Positions 38,463 through 52,436 of a stretch of DNA of 64,000 nucleotides are shown one piece after another. Under the pieces are notes generated by a model, which was not told the DNA's origin, made no database searches, and was given only the letters and a program-made list of their open reading frames with translations. The stretch is from Cokeromyces recurvatus (taxonomy: Eukaryota > Mucoromycota > Mucoromycetes > Mucorales > Mucoraceae). Within the stretch, counting starts at the first letter, position 1. The number at the start of each line of letters is the position of its first letter. A program made the position numbers and the translations under genes. The stretch covers positions 517,501-581,500 of the forward strand of contig NW_026251397.1 of the NCBI RefSeq assembly GCF_025118155.1. Direction: 5' to 3'.

Positions 38463-40645
38463 TTAACAAAGCCTTTGTCTTAAATAAACATCTAGAGCTT
38501 TTCTTTGTCTTCCCAGCCAAGAAGATGGTGTTGATCGTATGGTAAGATTAGATGCATCTCTATCACTACGTCTTATGAGATCATACCATGCTGAAATAAT
38601 AAGCTGTTGTTCAATTTTAGATTGTTCTCGAACATCGTGAATTTGCTTCTATATAGTAATGTAAGATGTTTTCTTTGCTATATACATATATATATATTAT
38701 TTGCTTATTTACCTTTAACAGGTCCTGTTCTTCTTCTTTGGTTCGAGGTATCCGTCCAAATAATCCAGTCGGTTCCTCTGATTTTCGAATATTTGAAAAT
38801 CTTGCTGTCATTTCTTGTAATAATTGATTGTATAACTTAATCATCTAATATAGATATTTTAAGCTAAACTATATCCATATTATATTATAACATATATATG
38901 CATATAAATATATACTTTACATCTCGAATTTTTCTTATTTTCCCCTGAGTATCATTAATTTCTTCTTGAAGATGAAGCACATGAATCTGCAAACTTGCAT
39001 TTTGTTCCTTAATAATTTCAAGGTCACCACTATAAAAATAGATTAGCAATGAAAAAAATATTCAATAATATGTTACATATTACTCGCTTAAACCGGGTCT
39101 ATCAGTAAATGACTCATCATTTTCTCGATAATTATTAATACCATTTAAATAATTGGCCTCTACTAACATTCGATTAATATCATGTAGTTGCATCTTTGTA
39201 ATATCTTCCAGTCGGTTAATTCTATCTTGAATTTTAGCATGTTCTTGTTCAAACTTTTGTAAACTTTGTTGATCTTTTGCAATGCTTCTTGTACCTTCTG
39301 ATACAATTGCTTCTAGTCGAATTGTGCTCTCTTTTAGATTACTAGACTCCTTTTCTAAATCTAGAATACGGGAACGAAATGCCATAATGGTTTGTGTCTG
39401 ATTAAGCAATGAGTCAGGAATACCATTTCTAATTTGTGATAATTCCTCTCTTAATTTATTTCTTTCTAATAATACGGATTCATAATCCTAAAATATATAT
39501 TTATATTACTAATAAATATACGTGTATTTAGTTTTATTTTATATGAAGTTACCTTTTGTAATTGATTTTTATGTGTTTTTAATGCTTCAAACTCTTCGGT
39601 GAATTCATTCTCATTAGGGACCTTTATTTCCATTTCTTTAATTTGCCTTTCTAATCTACTGACTGTCAAACGTCTATTATACATAAAACATCAATAATGT
39701 ATAGATTCATTTTTTTTTTTTTTTTTTTACAATTCAGTTATATTTGCTTTTTTCATGTTTTCCTCCATCGTTGTTTGATCTTCTAATTCTTCATCTTCAA
39801 TAATAACACTTGCTCTATGACTTACTAGAGCCTTATCAAGTGTTTGGCCTCCTCCTAGTTCGAGTTCTTTGATATGCTCTTCCAGTAATTGTACCTGTTC
39901 CATATTTCTATCACGATCATTCTCTAAATATCTGCAAGTTTCCGCCATATTTCTCAAATCTTCTTCTAATCGTATCTTTTCTCTCAAAATTTCTCGATTT
40001 CCTTCTTCCAAATGCTGTACTTGTTCTTTATAAGAATCCATTAATGTTTTAAAAGCTAGTACCTTGCGATATTCGTCTTCTACCTGATGACTACGTTCTA
40101 GCAGACTAGCATTCTGATCTTCCAATGCCTTAAACCAACATTATTTAAACACCATTCACTTTAAAAGAAAAAAAAATTCTCTAGCATTAGATATATACCT
40201 TTATCTGTCTTTTTAAATCAGAAGATTCTTCCATCTTTCTTTTATATTTTTCAAGAGTAGATTCCATCTTATGCATCTTTTCAGTGGCATGTTTATATTC
40301 TTCAAGTTGATCTTTTAACAAGGTTGTCTCTTCTACTTCAGCACTCAACTCTTCTACTCGCTTTTTTAGTTCATTAATAGATGCTAGATGTGTTTCCATC
40401 AGCATTTCTGTCTCTTGACGTCGATCTTCACTTCTTTCCCTATCATATACAACAATTTACATAAGTGTATCCTTAAAAAAAAACTCGATATATGGATTAA
40501 ATTCTTACAAATCTTGTTTAAGGTGATCAATTTCAGTTCTCATCACAAAATCTGCTTTACCAGTATTATTTACTTTTGTAATTGCCTCATCCATATCTTG
40601 TAATCGACTTTTTAATTCTTCCTTTTCGCCTAACAAATCATCCTA

Positions 40646-40684
<39 letters not shown>

Positions 40685-41540
40685 AACAAAATAAAAACAA
40701 AAACTTTTCCTTACATAAAATTATCATATTTTACAAATCTTTCTCGTAATTCATCATATTCAGTTAATAACTGGGAATGTAATGTCTCATATTGCCTTTT
40801 CTCCATCAAGATTTTTTCAAATTCAATTTGATAACGATAAGGCATATCCTCTAACAAACTTTTTGTCGAATTTGAATTGGCAGATAAAAATGATGACCTG
40901 TTATGTTGACTACTAAGTGCATCTGTTTCGAAATAACTCATCACTTTTTCAATAGAGACCATTAAAGCATGTTGACTCTTTTGTGATAATCCCTGAATCA
41001 TCTCAATGTAAAGTTTGTTGTTGTCAGATTGTACAGCTATAGCAATGACTAATTGACACATGATCAGTAATTCGTGAAGATCAGCATCTTTAGCTATAGC
41101 AGTAAGGTTAATAGTCGGTAAACATTCTGGGTCCTGCCCAATAATATCTTCGAAATAGCGAGTGATGCTTTTGTGAAGCTTCTTTTGATTGTTAAATCGG
41201 ACAACCCAATTACTAGCAGTTTCTGTAGGTTTAATTTGTTTGAACCACTTAGGATCACTAATCATGAAATAATAATGATAATTAAAAAAAAAAAGAGGAG
41301 TCAGGCCTTGAGTATTTATGAATAAACTGAAAAAGTTACATATCAGATAATATTTCAGAAAGTATAACTCCATCTGTTAACTCCACGACTGTATCAATAG
41401 CATAGGATTTACAGTCAAACGTATTAATCTGTTATAAATGTCGAAAATTAAAGAAGAATAAAAGAAAACAAGTAGGAATAATAGTAATTTACCCATTCTA
41501 CAAAAGCATCTTCCATAACTGCTTCCATTTTTGAAGTCAT
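38463..41540 (-). CDS. HOOK-family dynein/endosome adaptor
   Basis: About eleven small exons on the minus strand. The start (ATG at 41540) opens MTSKMEAVMEDAFVEW, followed after an intron by NTFDCKSYAIDTVVELTDGV then ILSEIL, the calponin-like HOOK domain, and DPKWFKQIKPTETASNWVVR, NLTAIAKDADLHELLIMCQL and SQKSQHALMVSIEKVM of the same domain. The middle is a long coiled coil (LEEYKHATEKMHKMESTLEK, LEDQTTMEENMKKANI, and other Leu/Glu-rich heptads). The C-terminus has the HOOK motif EQQLIISAWYDL then SSWLGRQRKALD, ending at a TAA at 38463-38465. Fungal Hook proteins link early endosomes to dynein and kinesin-3 (family knowledge). Exon edges are approximate; one intron near 40647-40682 carries a long poly(A) run. 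Confidence 0.85.
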
Positions 41541-41584
41541 TATTAGATTAATAGGAAAAAGAAAAATACATAGAGCCTTGCTCT

Positions 41585-41619
<35 letters not shown>

Positions 41620-42372
41620 AGGTACCGAATTGCGATTTTCCAAAAATAGAAGTTTAGTAACTTGAATTTATTCCAAAGAAGAGAGCTAAATTCTCGTAGC
41701 TGATTCAATACATCCATGTGTGAGATAAGTTGGAAGTTTTACTTTATTTATTTATTTATTTTTTCTTTTGCTTATACATTAAGTATCTTTTTATTATGGT
41801 TTGGTCCTTTTGTATTAATCATAAATTCTCAAAATGTTACCTGAATTTTTACTTTGCAAAATGAACTTCTTTTAAATACTTGCGTTAGTTGCATTTTATT
41901 ATTAATGAATATTTATTTAATAAACATTAAATAAAAATTACTTGATGTGAAGGCTACAGAGAAAATTGTACTTAAAATAAGGCTATTAAATCTATTATAA
42001 AAATGTAAATTTTTTTCCATTAATAACTATAGCTATATCAGTTACTTTATAAACATATTTTTAGATAATAGTTTTTTTTTTTATTATCCTTTTGTATAGC
42101 GATTTTTATTTATTTGAAATAAAAAAAAAATAAAGACTAGAAAATATATATTCAATACAAAATATGATAAAAATTCAAAGTGTTTAATGGCTTCATTATT
42201 TGTAAGTAGTATTAGTAATATTTATTGTGTAAGTGTATATTAAAATGTATAGTGTATAATTGATAAATGGCGTTAGTATAAAACAAAATAAAAAGAAGTT
42301 ATATACAAAATGTACAAAGCTACAAGAATATATATCTACATGTTTGTATATGTATACGGGAGGAATTTTTTT
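41541..42372. other. Intergenic between HOOK start and ABC transporter end
   Basis: AT-rich sequence with T-rich tracts near 41589-41615. No gene recognised. Confidence 0.6.
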
Positions 42373-45300
42373 TTATAGAACAGTTAAAGATTGCTCACGA
42401 ACAAGTTGGGAATAAGTACCATTAAGAGCCAAAAGTTCCCAATGTGTACCTTGCTCAATTACACGACCATCCTTAACTACACAAATAAGATCTGCATTTT
42501 GAATAGTTGAAAGTCGATGGGCAATTGTAATTGTTGTTCGACCTCCTTCTTCCAAAATGTTATCTAAAGCTTCTTGCACAAGACGCTCACTATCACTATC
42601 AAGAGCAGATGTGGCTTCATCTAATAAGAGTATACGAGGCTTACGAATAAGGGCACGGGCAATAGCAATACGTTGCTTTTGACCACCAGATAGTTGAGAA
42701 CCTTTATCACCAACGCGGGTATCATAACCTTGAGGGAGGCCAACAATAAATTTATGAATATTAGCTGCCTTACATGCATCTTCAATCTCTTGTTGACTCA
42801 CTTGCTTATTTTCTTCGACACCAAAGCAAATATTTTCACCAATTGTCATGTCAAATAAAATAGGTTCTTGTCCAACAAGAGCCATATGGCTACGTAGGTT
42901 GCCAAGTGTATAGGATTTAACATTTTGATTATCTAAGGAAACAGCACCACCTAAAGGATCATACCAACGTTGAAGCATACCAATTGTTGTTGATTTACCA
43001 CAACCAGAGGGACCTACAAGAGCAATAGTTTGACCAGCTTTACCATGAAGATTGAATTCACCATGGAAGATAGTATTATCTGGACGAGCAGGATATGCAA
43101 AAGTAATATCCTTAAAGTCAATTTCACCATTTAAGGAACCTGTTTCAGGTTCTAGACCTTCAAGGTCAGGATCAATTTCAGGCTGACGTTCCATCACTTC
43201 AAATGAGGCAATAGCAGCATATTTAGCTTTGGCTAACGTACTAGCAAAGACAGAGGTTCGTCCTACAGATTCGGCTGTAGTCATAATGACAGACATAGTA
43301 GTAAACATCTGTTGGAAGCTAATATCACCATTTATAATCAGTCTAACACCAGCATAAAAGGCCAATGCGTTTGTATAAAGCGTGATACCTCGGTTCAGGG
43401 CATAACCAATAGAGGATAAGTAAGCCTTTCGTAAAGCAAGCCTATGAGGATGCTCTGTTGCTTGATAATATCGGTCTTCAAAATGTTTCTGTTTGTTTAA
43501 AGCAGCAACTGTTCGAATTTCACGAATTGCTTCACCAGCTATTTCACCACTTTCAGAGTTAGCCTTCTTTGTTTTATCTTCAAAGCCACGATGGATCCTT
43601 GACTCATAGGATGTAGCAATTATAATAAAGGGACTCATGATCAAAATAATTAGAGTAAGTGACCAGCTATGAACAAAGGCAATGATCAGACCAACTATGG
43701 CAGTTGTAATGAGTTGAGTGACATCACCCCAAACTTTAGTAATCATTTCATTGACATTGCGCGCATCTACAGCCAATTTGGAAGTAAGGGCACCAGCATT
43801 ATTTTCATCTCGATCAAAGAATCCAATTTCCTGACGCATATAAGCAGCAAAGATCATAGCACGTAAACGCTTCGTATATCGTTCACCAGAGGTTTCAAAG
43901 GATAACACTTGACTGCCAAAACCGATAAATGCGAAAATACCAAGAATGAAAAAGACAAAAGCATAAAGATTACCGCCTTTCATAGGTCCTGGATTAATGT
44001 CTTGACCTGGGACTGTGATAAGAACGATAACTTTAGAAAAGAAATATGAATAAAGGGGGAAGACAGCACCTGCGATAGCTGCACCAATGATTCCAATACC
44101 AATAAGAGGCCATTCAGGTCTCATTTGTTTTATGACCTTAAGCATGGGTGCCTTCTGTTTCTTCATCAATTTCTTTTCTTCTTTTTGTCTTTTCAATTTT
44201 AAGTCATAAGCGTTAATCGTTTCAGAACTTGAATTATTAAAGTTAAATCTATTTTGATAGAATTCTTGCTTTTCATTAGAGATATCGATAAATGTGCTTT
44301 CAGTATCATCAAGGTTTAATATTTTTTCTTTTTCAGTAGCATGTTTTTGGATATTGATTTCGAATTGTTCTTGTTGAAGAAGAAGTTCAGGATTATCATT
44401 GTCTGAAACATCATCTTTACTTGTATCAATAGCTTGTTTCTTCACAAGGTCTGCATAGACACCATCTAACTTGATTAATTCGTTATGTGTACCACGTTCA
44501 ATAATATCTCCATGATCCATAACGACAATAAGATCTGCATTTACAATTGTGGATAAACGATGAGCAACAACAATTGTAGTACGACTAGCGGAAGCTTTAT
44601 CTAAGGCAGATTGAACAAGACGTTCAGATTGTGTATCCAAAGCAGAAGTAGCCTAAAGAAAAAAAAATAATAATAAATGAATAAATATATACATATACAT
44701 ATTTTTTTAAAAAAAAATCTAGACTTCTATATTAAAATATGATATTTACTTCGTCTAATAATAAAATAGTGGGATTCTTTAAAATAGCACGAGCAATAGC
44801 AATACGTTGTTTTTGACCACCAGAAAGCATACCGCCATGCTCACCCACGAGTGTATCATAACCTTGAGGTAATTGAGATATAAATGAATGGCAATTGGCT
44901 TCCTTACAAGCTCTAACTATTTCTTCTTCAGTAACTTCTTTGTTACTACCCATAATCAGATTTTGACGAATAGTCATGTTGAACAAGACGGGCTCTTGAC
45001 CAACTACACCAATATTTTGACGAAGCCATTTGACACTAATATCCTTCAAGTCATGACCATCTAACGTAACTGAGCCAGATAAAGGGTCATAAAATCGTTG
45101 AACAAGTTGCACTGAAGTAGACTTTCCAGAACCAGAGGGGCCAACAAAGGCTACCGTCATACCAGGTTCAATTTTAAGAGATAGATCCTTCAAGATAGTG
45201 AGATCAGGACGTGTAGGGTATTTGAACATGACATTTTTAAACTCAATAGCACCTTTAATTGAGTCAGGAATTAAACCTTTATCTGAGTCAGGATCGATTT

Positions 45301-46404
45301 CAGGTACACGATCAATGGTGGCAAAAATTTTATAAGCTGCACCACAAGCACTAGATACAGCAGAAAGGTTATTAGGTAATTGTAAAAGACTCATAGAACC
45401 CATAATCATGGACAAAAAGACAACAAGTACAACAGAGCCTGTAAGCTTTTCTTGACTAACAAGTTTAGCACCATACCATAAAGCTAAAGAATATATACCA
45501 AATAAAAAGAACATAAAAAAGGCAATTCCAATACCTAGAGAGGCACCACGCTTAATACCGGTTTTGCACGCATTATCTAATTCCTTTTCATAACGTTGTA
45601 AGAATCGTTTTTGAAGAGAGAATGAATATACAGTACGAATTGAATTAAAAACTTGTTCTGCAATTGAACCAGCAGCTGCATAGGCATTCTGTGAAGCCAA
45701 AGTATATTTTGTCATAAAGATGCCCATAGCACCACCCGTTAACAAAAGAAGAGGTGTAACAGCAAGCATAATTACGGCAAGTCTCCATCCTATAAATGTA
45801 TACAGAATATAAGTATTATTATTTAAGCTATAGCATTATATTATTACATACCCTTAATAAAGGCAACAATAAAACCTGCTAAAAATTGAGCTAAAAGCAT
45901 AACAAATCTTCCGAACTTTTCAGAAATACCATCTTGAATAATCTGAGTATCAGTAGCTAAGCGAGTAGTAAGAGAACCTTCAGCTGATTTATCAAACCAG
46001 CCCATGTCTTGACGAAGAACTGAATGAACATACATGGTACGAATACGACGAGTTTGATTTTCACCAGTTAAAATCCAAAAACAATTTGAGATATAAGCAG
46101 CAATTGCAACTGCTGTACCCATATAAGCCATAATATGAATAACAGGCAATGTTTTTGGTAGTAATTGACTTGTATCATCTAATGAGCCAGAAAGGTTGTT
46201 AATAAAAGATCCAAAAATAATAATTGAAATAGGTTGTAATGCTCCTGAACCAGCAGAAAATATAATGGCTATAACAATCATTAAACGTTCTAATGGTGTA
46301 GCAAAACGAAATAACTTATGAATAGGCACACTAGGCTCCTTTTCCTTCTTCTTCTTCTTCTTTGTGTCATCTATTGGCATCTTATCTTTATTATTATTTG
46401 TCAT
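42373..46404 (-). CDS. Full-length ABCB-type (P-glycoprotein-like) ABC transporter
   Basis: Three exons (46404-45852, 45789-44750, 44652-42373) join in frame to about 1290 residues, the usual size of a full TMD-NBD-TMD-NBD transporter. NBD1 has Walker A GPSGSGKST, signature LSGGQKQRIAIARA and Walker B TILLLDE (split from ATSALDTQSE by the second intron). NBD2 has GPSGCGKST, SQLSGGQKQRIAIARALI, RILLLDEATSALDSDSE and H-loop IAHRLSTIQNA. Each half has about six hydrophobic segments (for example QFLAGFIVAFIKGWRLAVIM and VGLIIAFVHSWSLTLIILIM). Both sites keep consensus residues, so two active ATP sites are likely. The N-terminus is basic, with a Lys run encoded by AAG repeats. Substrate is unknown; drug or peptide-type export is typical of the family. 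A minor alternative is a mating-factor exporter of the Ste6 type. Confidence 0.93.
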
Positions 46405-46849
46405 TTTTTTTTTATTGAATACAAATCAGGAATAAAAAATTAAGTATTTAAAACAATCATTGTCCTAAATTTATTATTTTATATTGGAGGCGACACTTGC
46501 AGATTTAATTGTCAAAAGGAAAAGGTGCCGAAACTAAGATAGAAAATAAAATAAAATAAAAATGTGAATAAAAACCTCCGATAATGCTGTTTCATATTCT
46601 AACAGGAGATATAGAAGTGCCGTTGTCAAAATTATATCTTATTGGCAGACCTGTTCTTTTTATATATATACCTTAAAATTTTGAGCCAAGAATTTGTAAT
46701 CCTTGTTTTATTTTCATTATTATTCAACTGTTGTTTTGGTTCGAAGTTAATAGTATGTATGCTAAATATATATTTGTATTTTTTCATAACCATTCTTTTA
46801 TAGTAAATTTTAAAGTGATGCAATGATCTACGCATAGTTATTGTAGAAC

Positions 46850-46910
<61 letters not shown>

Positions 46911-49389
46911 GTAATTAGCTCTCAGATCAAACACTGTATTCCTTGAGTTTAAAAAAAAATGCTGCGCCGTATTCTTTCTTTTCTCCTGTTATTTATGGCA
47001 ATGAGTTTATTATTTAGAATGCATGCGCTTCTGTTTCCAATTTATACAATTTAAATCAATATATTTTGTGTCTGATAAAACCATAAATAAATACTTCTAT
47101 TTAATATTACTAATTCTCACATAAACTAGTTTATAAGGTTAAATCAAATCAGTTGTAAAATATTGTTATTAACCTCAATTATAAATTGACATATACATAA
47201 TGCACGTATAGAGTAGTACTATAAGATGATAGTACATTTTGACATAATTTTGTACCTTAGTTACACAATCAGAAATACCCATTATGGGAATTTTTTTTTT
47301 GACATATACCTACTTCGCATCATACCATACGCGGTATTTAAAATACAATACCTTCAAAATTTATAGTATTTATTAAGTGCAGTCTATTTTTTTTTCTCAT
47401 AGAAGAGCAAAGGTGATCTAGAAATTCCTAAAAAAAATACATATATATTTGTTCAAAATTAGCATTGATCTTGTAAATAATTCTCTTAACTATAGAAAGA
47501 TGTAATAGTCAATTTTCTAATGATATTACAACCCATTGATATGCTAAATATATTATGAATTGCTACTTCAAAATATCCCTAATTATATAAAATTCTTTTA
47601 TTCAAAGCGTGTGTATTTTAGCCTTGTCAAAAGTAAATAATAGAGCTCGCTCAGAGATATGAAACATTTTTACACAGAAGGTAAAAAACAAAAAAACAAA
47701 AAAAAAAAAAAAAAAAAAAAAAAACTCAACAAAAAATGCAGATTCCTAATCAGGGTTGAAATATCGTTACTGTTTAATGCAAAGTTGTATTATATTTTTG
47801 TTGATATGCTTCTTTCATGACAGGAGTTTGTCTGAAAACTACTTTTTTAGCTTCCATTACTTGATTAAAAAAAAGGAGTACAATTTTAAATTACCATAAG
47901 AATTGACATCTTCTTTTCTCCTATAATAGAGTTAAAGATAAATGTGTTCATGTCGAAATAATAAAAAAAAAAAAAAAAACTGCAGCAAATATAAGTATCA
48001 AACAAATATATTATCACTAAAAGCAAAGGAATAAATTTCATAGTGTAACTACATATGAAAAGAGAAGACTAGTAAAAAACTCGTTTAAAGACTGACAAAG
48101 AAGCACACTCCATTTTTTTAATGCGGTATATGGATGGAAATATAGAGACTTTGATTGAAGGGACGCATTAATTGTTTCTCAAGCCATTTACAGATCTCTC
48201 AGTCAACAAGTACATATGAGAGGCTTCTTTATAGAATACAAATCTTAGAAAAACATATTAAGAAAAAAGACATGTGTTGATTCTTACCTGGTAAAAATAG
48301 AGTTAAGAAAGAAAAAAGAATGTTTTTCCTCCTATCAAAACTAGATTTAAACCTCTATTATATTCATAACCATAGCAGATATAAAAAAAAGTGAACCTTA
48401 CAAAAATCATAAAAGCCTATGATAAAAAGCACAAATATATCCATAATAATGACTATTTTTAATAAGGGAGTTATTGTTATTTTTCGAAGGAAACAAATAG
48501 CTATATCTAATATTAAGGAACAGGAAGCAAATGACAGGGAAATGTTAGAGACTACCGAAAGAGTAGATACTAAAATTTAACATTGGTTTCCTTACTTTAA
48601 TAATATAATGGATTTTTATATTAAGATAATCTGGAAGGGCCCTATATTATAAATAATACTCCAATTTACTTATTTGAAGCAAATCATATATATAATACGA
48701 AAGGAGGGTAAAAAAAATGGGTTTCTTTACTCTTATCCTGACACTTGCCTTCTCCAAATCCCATTTAAGATATTTAATCAAAGCTAAAATTAAGTACTAA
48801 GAAAAATGACCTTTTGATATAAGAGATACCCTTACTCTAAAAGTTATAAAGTCATATACTAATGTAAACTGAAGATAATTAAAGATAGATAGGTTATTAT
48901 TAAGTTAATTTTTTTGTTCATATAAAGAAAACTACAGATGCAACAACAACAAAAAAAGATTATGATTAAAAAGAGGAAGTTGTATAATGTTGAGGTTACG
49001 TTTTCAAGCTCATATGTATAAACTGTCAAAGATATATTTAAATAAAGCCAAAACGCTTTACGCAGACTCTAAAAGTAAATGTAATATGAATATTAAAAGT
49101 CGAAATTATGGGTTAAAACCATCATACACTTAGTGATACTAGGATTTTACTGACCTATAAAGAATAGTTCTTCTTATATTGATATGTATTTTACATTATA
49201 GAGTAAATAGTGTTCCCTAAAAAAAATGTATTACATTTAATAAGAACTCACAAAAACACTTTAAAATAGTATCTCGTATAAGTATATATCTTTGACTTAA
49301 TCTTTTTACTTGGATTATAATATCTGAAAATAAAAATTGGAGCCTTTATATATAAATATGAATATGTATATAATATTCACTTGAAATCA
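46405..49389. other. Gene-poor region of about 3 kb
   Basis: AT-rich throughout, with poly(A) tracts at about 46850-46878, 47697-47724 and 47965-47980 and an (AAT)n run at about 46878-46905. A 43-residue open frame at 48449-48580 (MTIFNKGVIVIFRRKQIAIS and on) has a coding-like composition but no recognised family. No other gene evidence. Confidence 0.5.
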
Positions 49390-50525
49390 TTATGAATGAA
49401 GCTCTATATTTGATTCAGTACCAAATGTAAAGCGTGATCCTCCACCAATAGTGCTTGCTAATAGTCCAAAGTTAGATGTCTGATTGATTGAAATAGGGTT
49501 CTCTTTTTCTATATCTGTTGATGCCATGTTCTTGACTTCTACACAATACACGAAGCGTTGCGCAATCAAATCTCGTAACTTATGTAAAGCTAATTGAAAG
49601 AAAAAGCAAATAATAATAAAAACAGATATAGCAATATACCAGACTGCTATACTAGGTCCAAAGCTCCAATCCAGAAAAGAGTATACCCACCATTTTTCAC
49701 TGAATATATAAATATAAATAGATATATATGAGTTTCATAAAGATATATATGCTTTAAATATAACTGTACACTGAATAAATAATAAATACAAGAAAGAGAT
49801 AGATGAGTACAGTACCAAATACTAAAAATATCATTTTGATTGATATCATCATTCTATTTAAACAAACTTCGACGACTAAAATAAATAAGGTGACTGTATG
49901 TAATGATATACTTATCCAAAAATCAATAGGCGTTAAATGAGCTAGGGGTAACGCGGATACATATTAGCATATCGTATTCTATATGTATAACTACATAAAT
50001 ATACCATCAAAGAGCTTTTCTTTAGATAAGAGGGCCCAGAAAACAACAGGTGTTTGAAGATTGTAAACAATGATAGTATGATATAAATAAACATAAAGAT
50101 AATTAAGAACAGAAGGTTGATCCAGAAATGAGGATGGTCTTTTAATAGTTTGATGTGTCCATAAATATTTTATATGATGATACAACGTAGTCTAAATAAA
50201 ATACATGTAGAATAAATTAACCTATAGAATAAATTAAAGTAACTTGTCTTACAATTAAATAAGCGTGTAATCCAATAAAAGTAAGATTGGTAAAATAAGC
50301 AAAAAAATGCTTGAATTCACCCATAATTGCTGTATAAATAATATCAACCCACATTACAATAAAACTATACATAACAAATGGTAATCGAATAAAGAACAAA
50401 GCTTTGGATGACATAAAATGAGATGTTACTGCGCGTTCTGGTTCAAATTTATCAAGACCAAACCATTGAATAGTTTTATTTGTAGAATTTGGAATAGGTT
50501 CATCGTGAAAGATTACTTTCTTCAT
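49390..50525 (-). CDS. Multi-pass membrane protein, Rolling-stone-like (uncertain)
   Basis: Four exons, about 50525-50230, 50190-50010, 49945-49850 and 49700-49390 (approximate). The start MKKVIFHDEPIPNSTNKT is favoured over an upstream in-frame hydrophobic extension. The protein has about six hydrophobic segments: IRLPFVMYSFIVMWVDIIY, FFAYFTNLTFIGLHAYLI, a VYLYHTIIVYNLQTPVVFWA segment, LTPIDFWISISLHTVTLFIL, MISIKMIFLVFGTVLIYLFL and FGPSIAVWYIAISVFIIICF. The FTNLTF and SLHTVT elements recall Rolling-stone/AIG1-like multi-pass proteins, but I am not sure of the family. The tail is polar (EKENPISINQTSNFG). Function unknown. Confidence 0.6.
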
Positions 50526-50743
50526 TATTAAGAAAATCAAAATATGAAAAGAATGGAAGGATATTAAAATAAAAAATAAAAATAAAAGCAAAAGTCAATT
50601 TTGGTTTACTTTAGATCTTTTTCTCCTAATAAATGTATAAAAAAACAGGGAGATTATTTTTTTTTTAATAAACAATAATGATGCTTAAGAGAAATCTATT
50701 TTTTTTTTCTTTTTTGCATGTGTACACAAAACTTATTCTCCTT

Positions 50744-52403
50744 TTAATCTATCTTTGATATGTTTCTCCTGAAAGAATTCTTCGTCGGAGAACAACTATT
50801 ACTGCTACTTTCCTCATGTAAAAGTGGCTGTCTTGACTCTTCTACTTCATCCTGTTGTTCTTCATTGTTCTTATTGTCTAAACTGTTGTCCACAAAGAAT
50901 TCATGTTGATTATTTGCACTAGCATTGTCACATGATGTACAAATATCCAATGTTATAGACTCATCCCTATCTTTCCTTTTCGATATAAGGTCTGTTTTAT
51001 CAAAAATAATAAGGAAAGCAACAATAAAAAGCCACCATACAAGCTGATTTAAAATAAGTGTGGGCCAAATACCACCATAAAATTTGGCTAAATCCGTCAA
51101 TCCTTCAAATCGCCAAAACCAATATAATAAAACAAGAATCTGAAACCAAACACGATCACAAAGAAGCGTCGTCATAGTATTTCCTTTGCATTGCAAAAGA
51201 GAGGCATTGGTCGACTTCCAGATAAACAAAAGGATAAAGACAGCGACACTAAATGTAATCTGAAAAATAGCAAAGAGCCAAGTGTCAAGTGGCACCCACT
51301 GCTGCCCTTCAAAAAGTAAGCCCCAGAGATAAAAATATCCCATGCTTTCAGCCTCAGTTTGACCAGATGGGATAAATTCTGCTTTAAACCAGGGTAATAT
51401 TAAAAGACTAGTCAAAAACATAAAGCAGAGTGTCCAAACATAGGGTTGATCTTCTGGAAAGTTCAAAAATCGATGCATCCAAATTAAAATAAACTTTCGA
51501 ATACTGCAATAGTTACTACTATCGATCTTATGAATTTGAAGAAGAAGTCTATTTCTTAGATTGTTTTTTTCTATAAAATTATTTCGATGCCTTTCGTAAT
51601 CATTCAACAATTTTGGTATGATTAAAGTCAATAACATAGAAGTAATAGCAAAAATACATAAAAATCGGATCTATAAATTAATGTAAGTTTTATGGTCAAG
51701 TAGAATAACATTTTTCTTTTCTCTTTTTCTTTTACCAATTCTGAAATACTGGATGCAATAATCCATTCACCAGTACCGCCGTTGATATTAACTCTTTCAT
51801 TATCTAAACGAAAAGGAATTTCACTAACACCAGTCTTTCCATTGGGGGCAGTTGCCTCAACACGTAAATAGTGGGTTTTACCGTCATTAAATTCACTAGG
51901 ATCCCAAGGTGTTGTCCAAAGTGGTATTACTTTTTGTTTATCATCAAGAGCTTTTCTGCCTATATATGTTGAAGGGAAAGGATGCTGCTTATCATCCACA
52001 AATACATGTACTTTTAAATCATCATACTCTGAAAATATCAAAAATCGAATATATGAACTTTGACCCATAGCCTGAAGAGGTTCCTTTGTTGGCATTGTAA
52101 AACGAGCATCCTTTGGATTTGTAATCAGAACAATAGGTGATGGATGCAACTTTTGCTTGGGCCAAATAATTTGATTATCAACTGTTAAAGGTATTATTGA
52201 GTCTTCATTAACAGGTGATATCTCTGAAATAGGTAAGTCAATATCAACAAATGAGACCAAGTCATGATCTACAGCTACAATTCGATATGAACCATGATCT
52301 TTCATATCAGCAACTTCGAGTTCTAATGAGTCTGTTTCTTTATGATATGACTTGAGAATGTTACCAAGGCCTATATGTAAATATTTAAGTATATATAATC
52401 CAG

Positions 52404-52436
<33 letters not shown>

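Noticed and set aside
41448..41717. Lys-run minus-strand frame
   Set aside because: Created by reading through a poly(T) tract; the real HOOK exon starts at 41540.
46632..46934. Phe/Tyr-rich minus-strand frame
   Set aside because: Translation of A/AAT simple repeats, no coding features.
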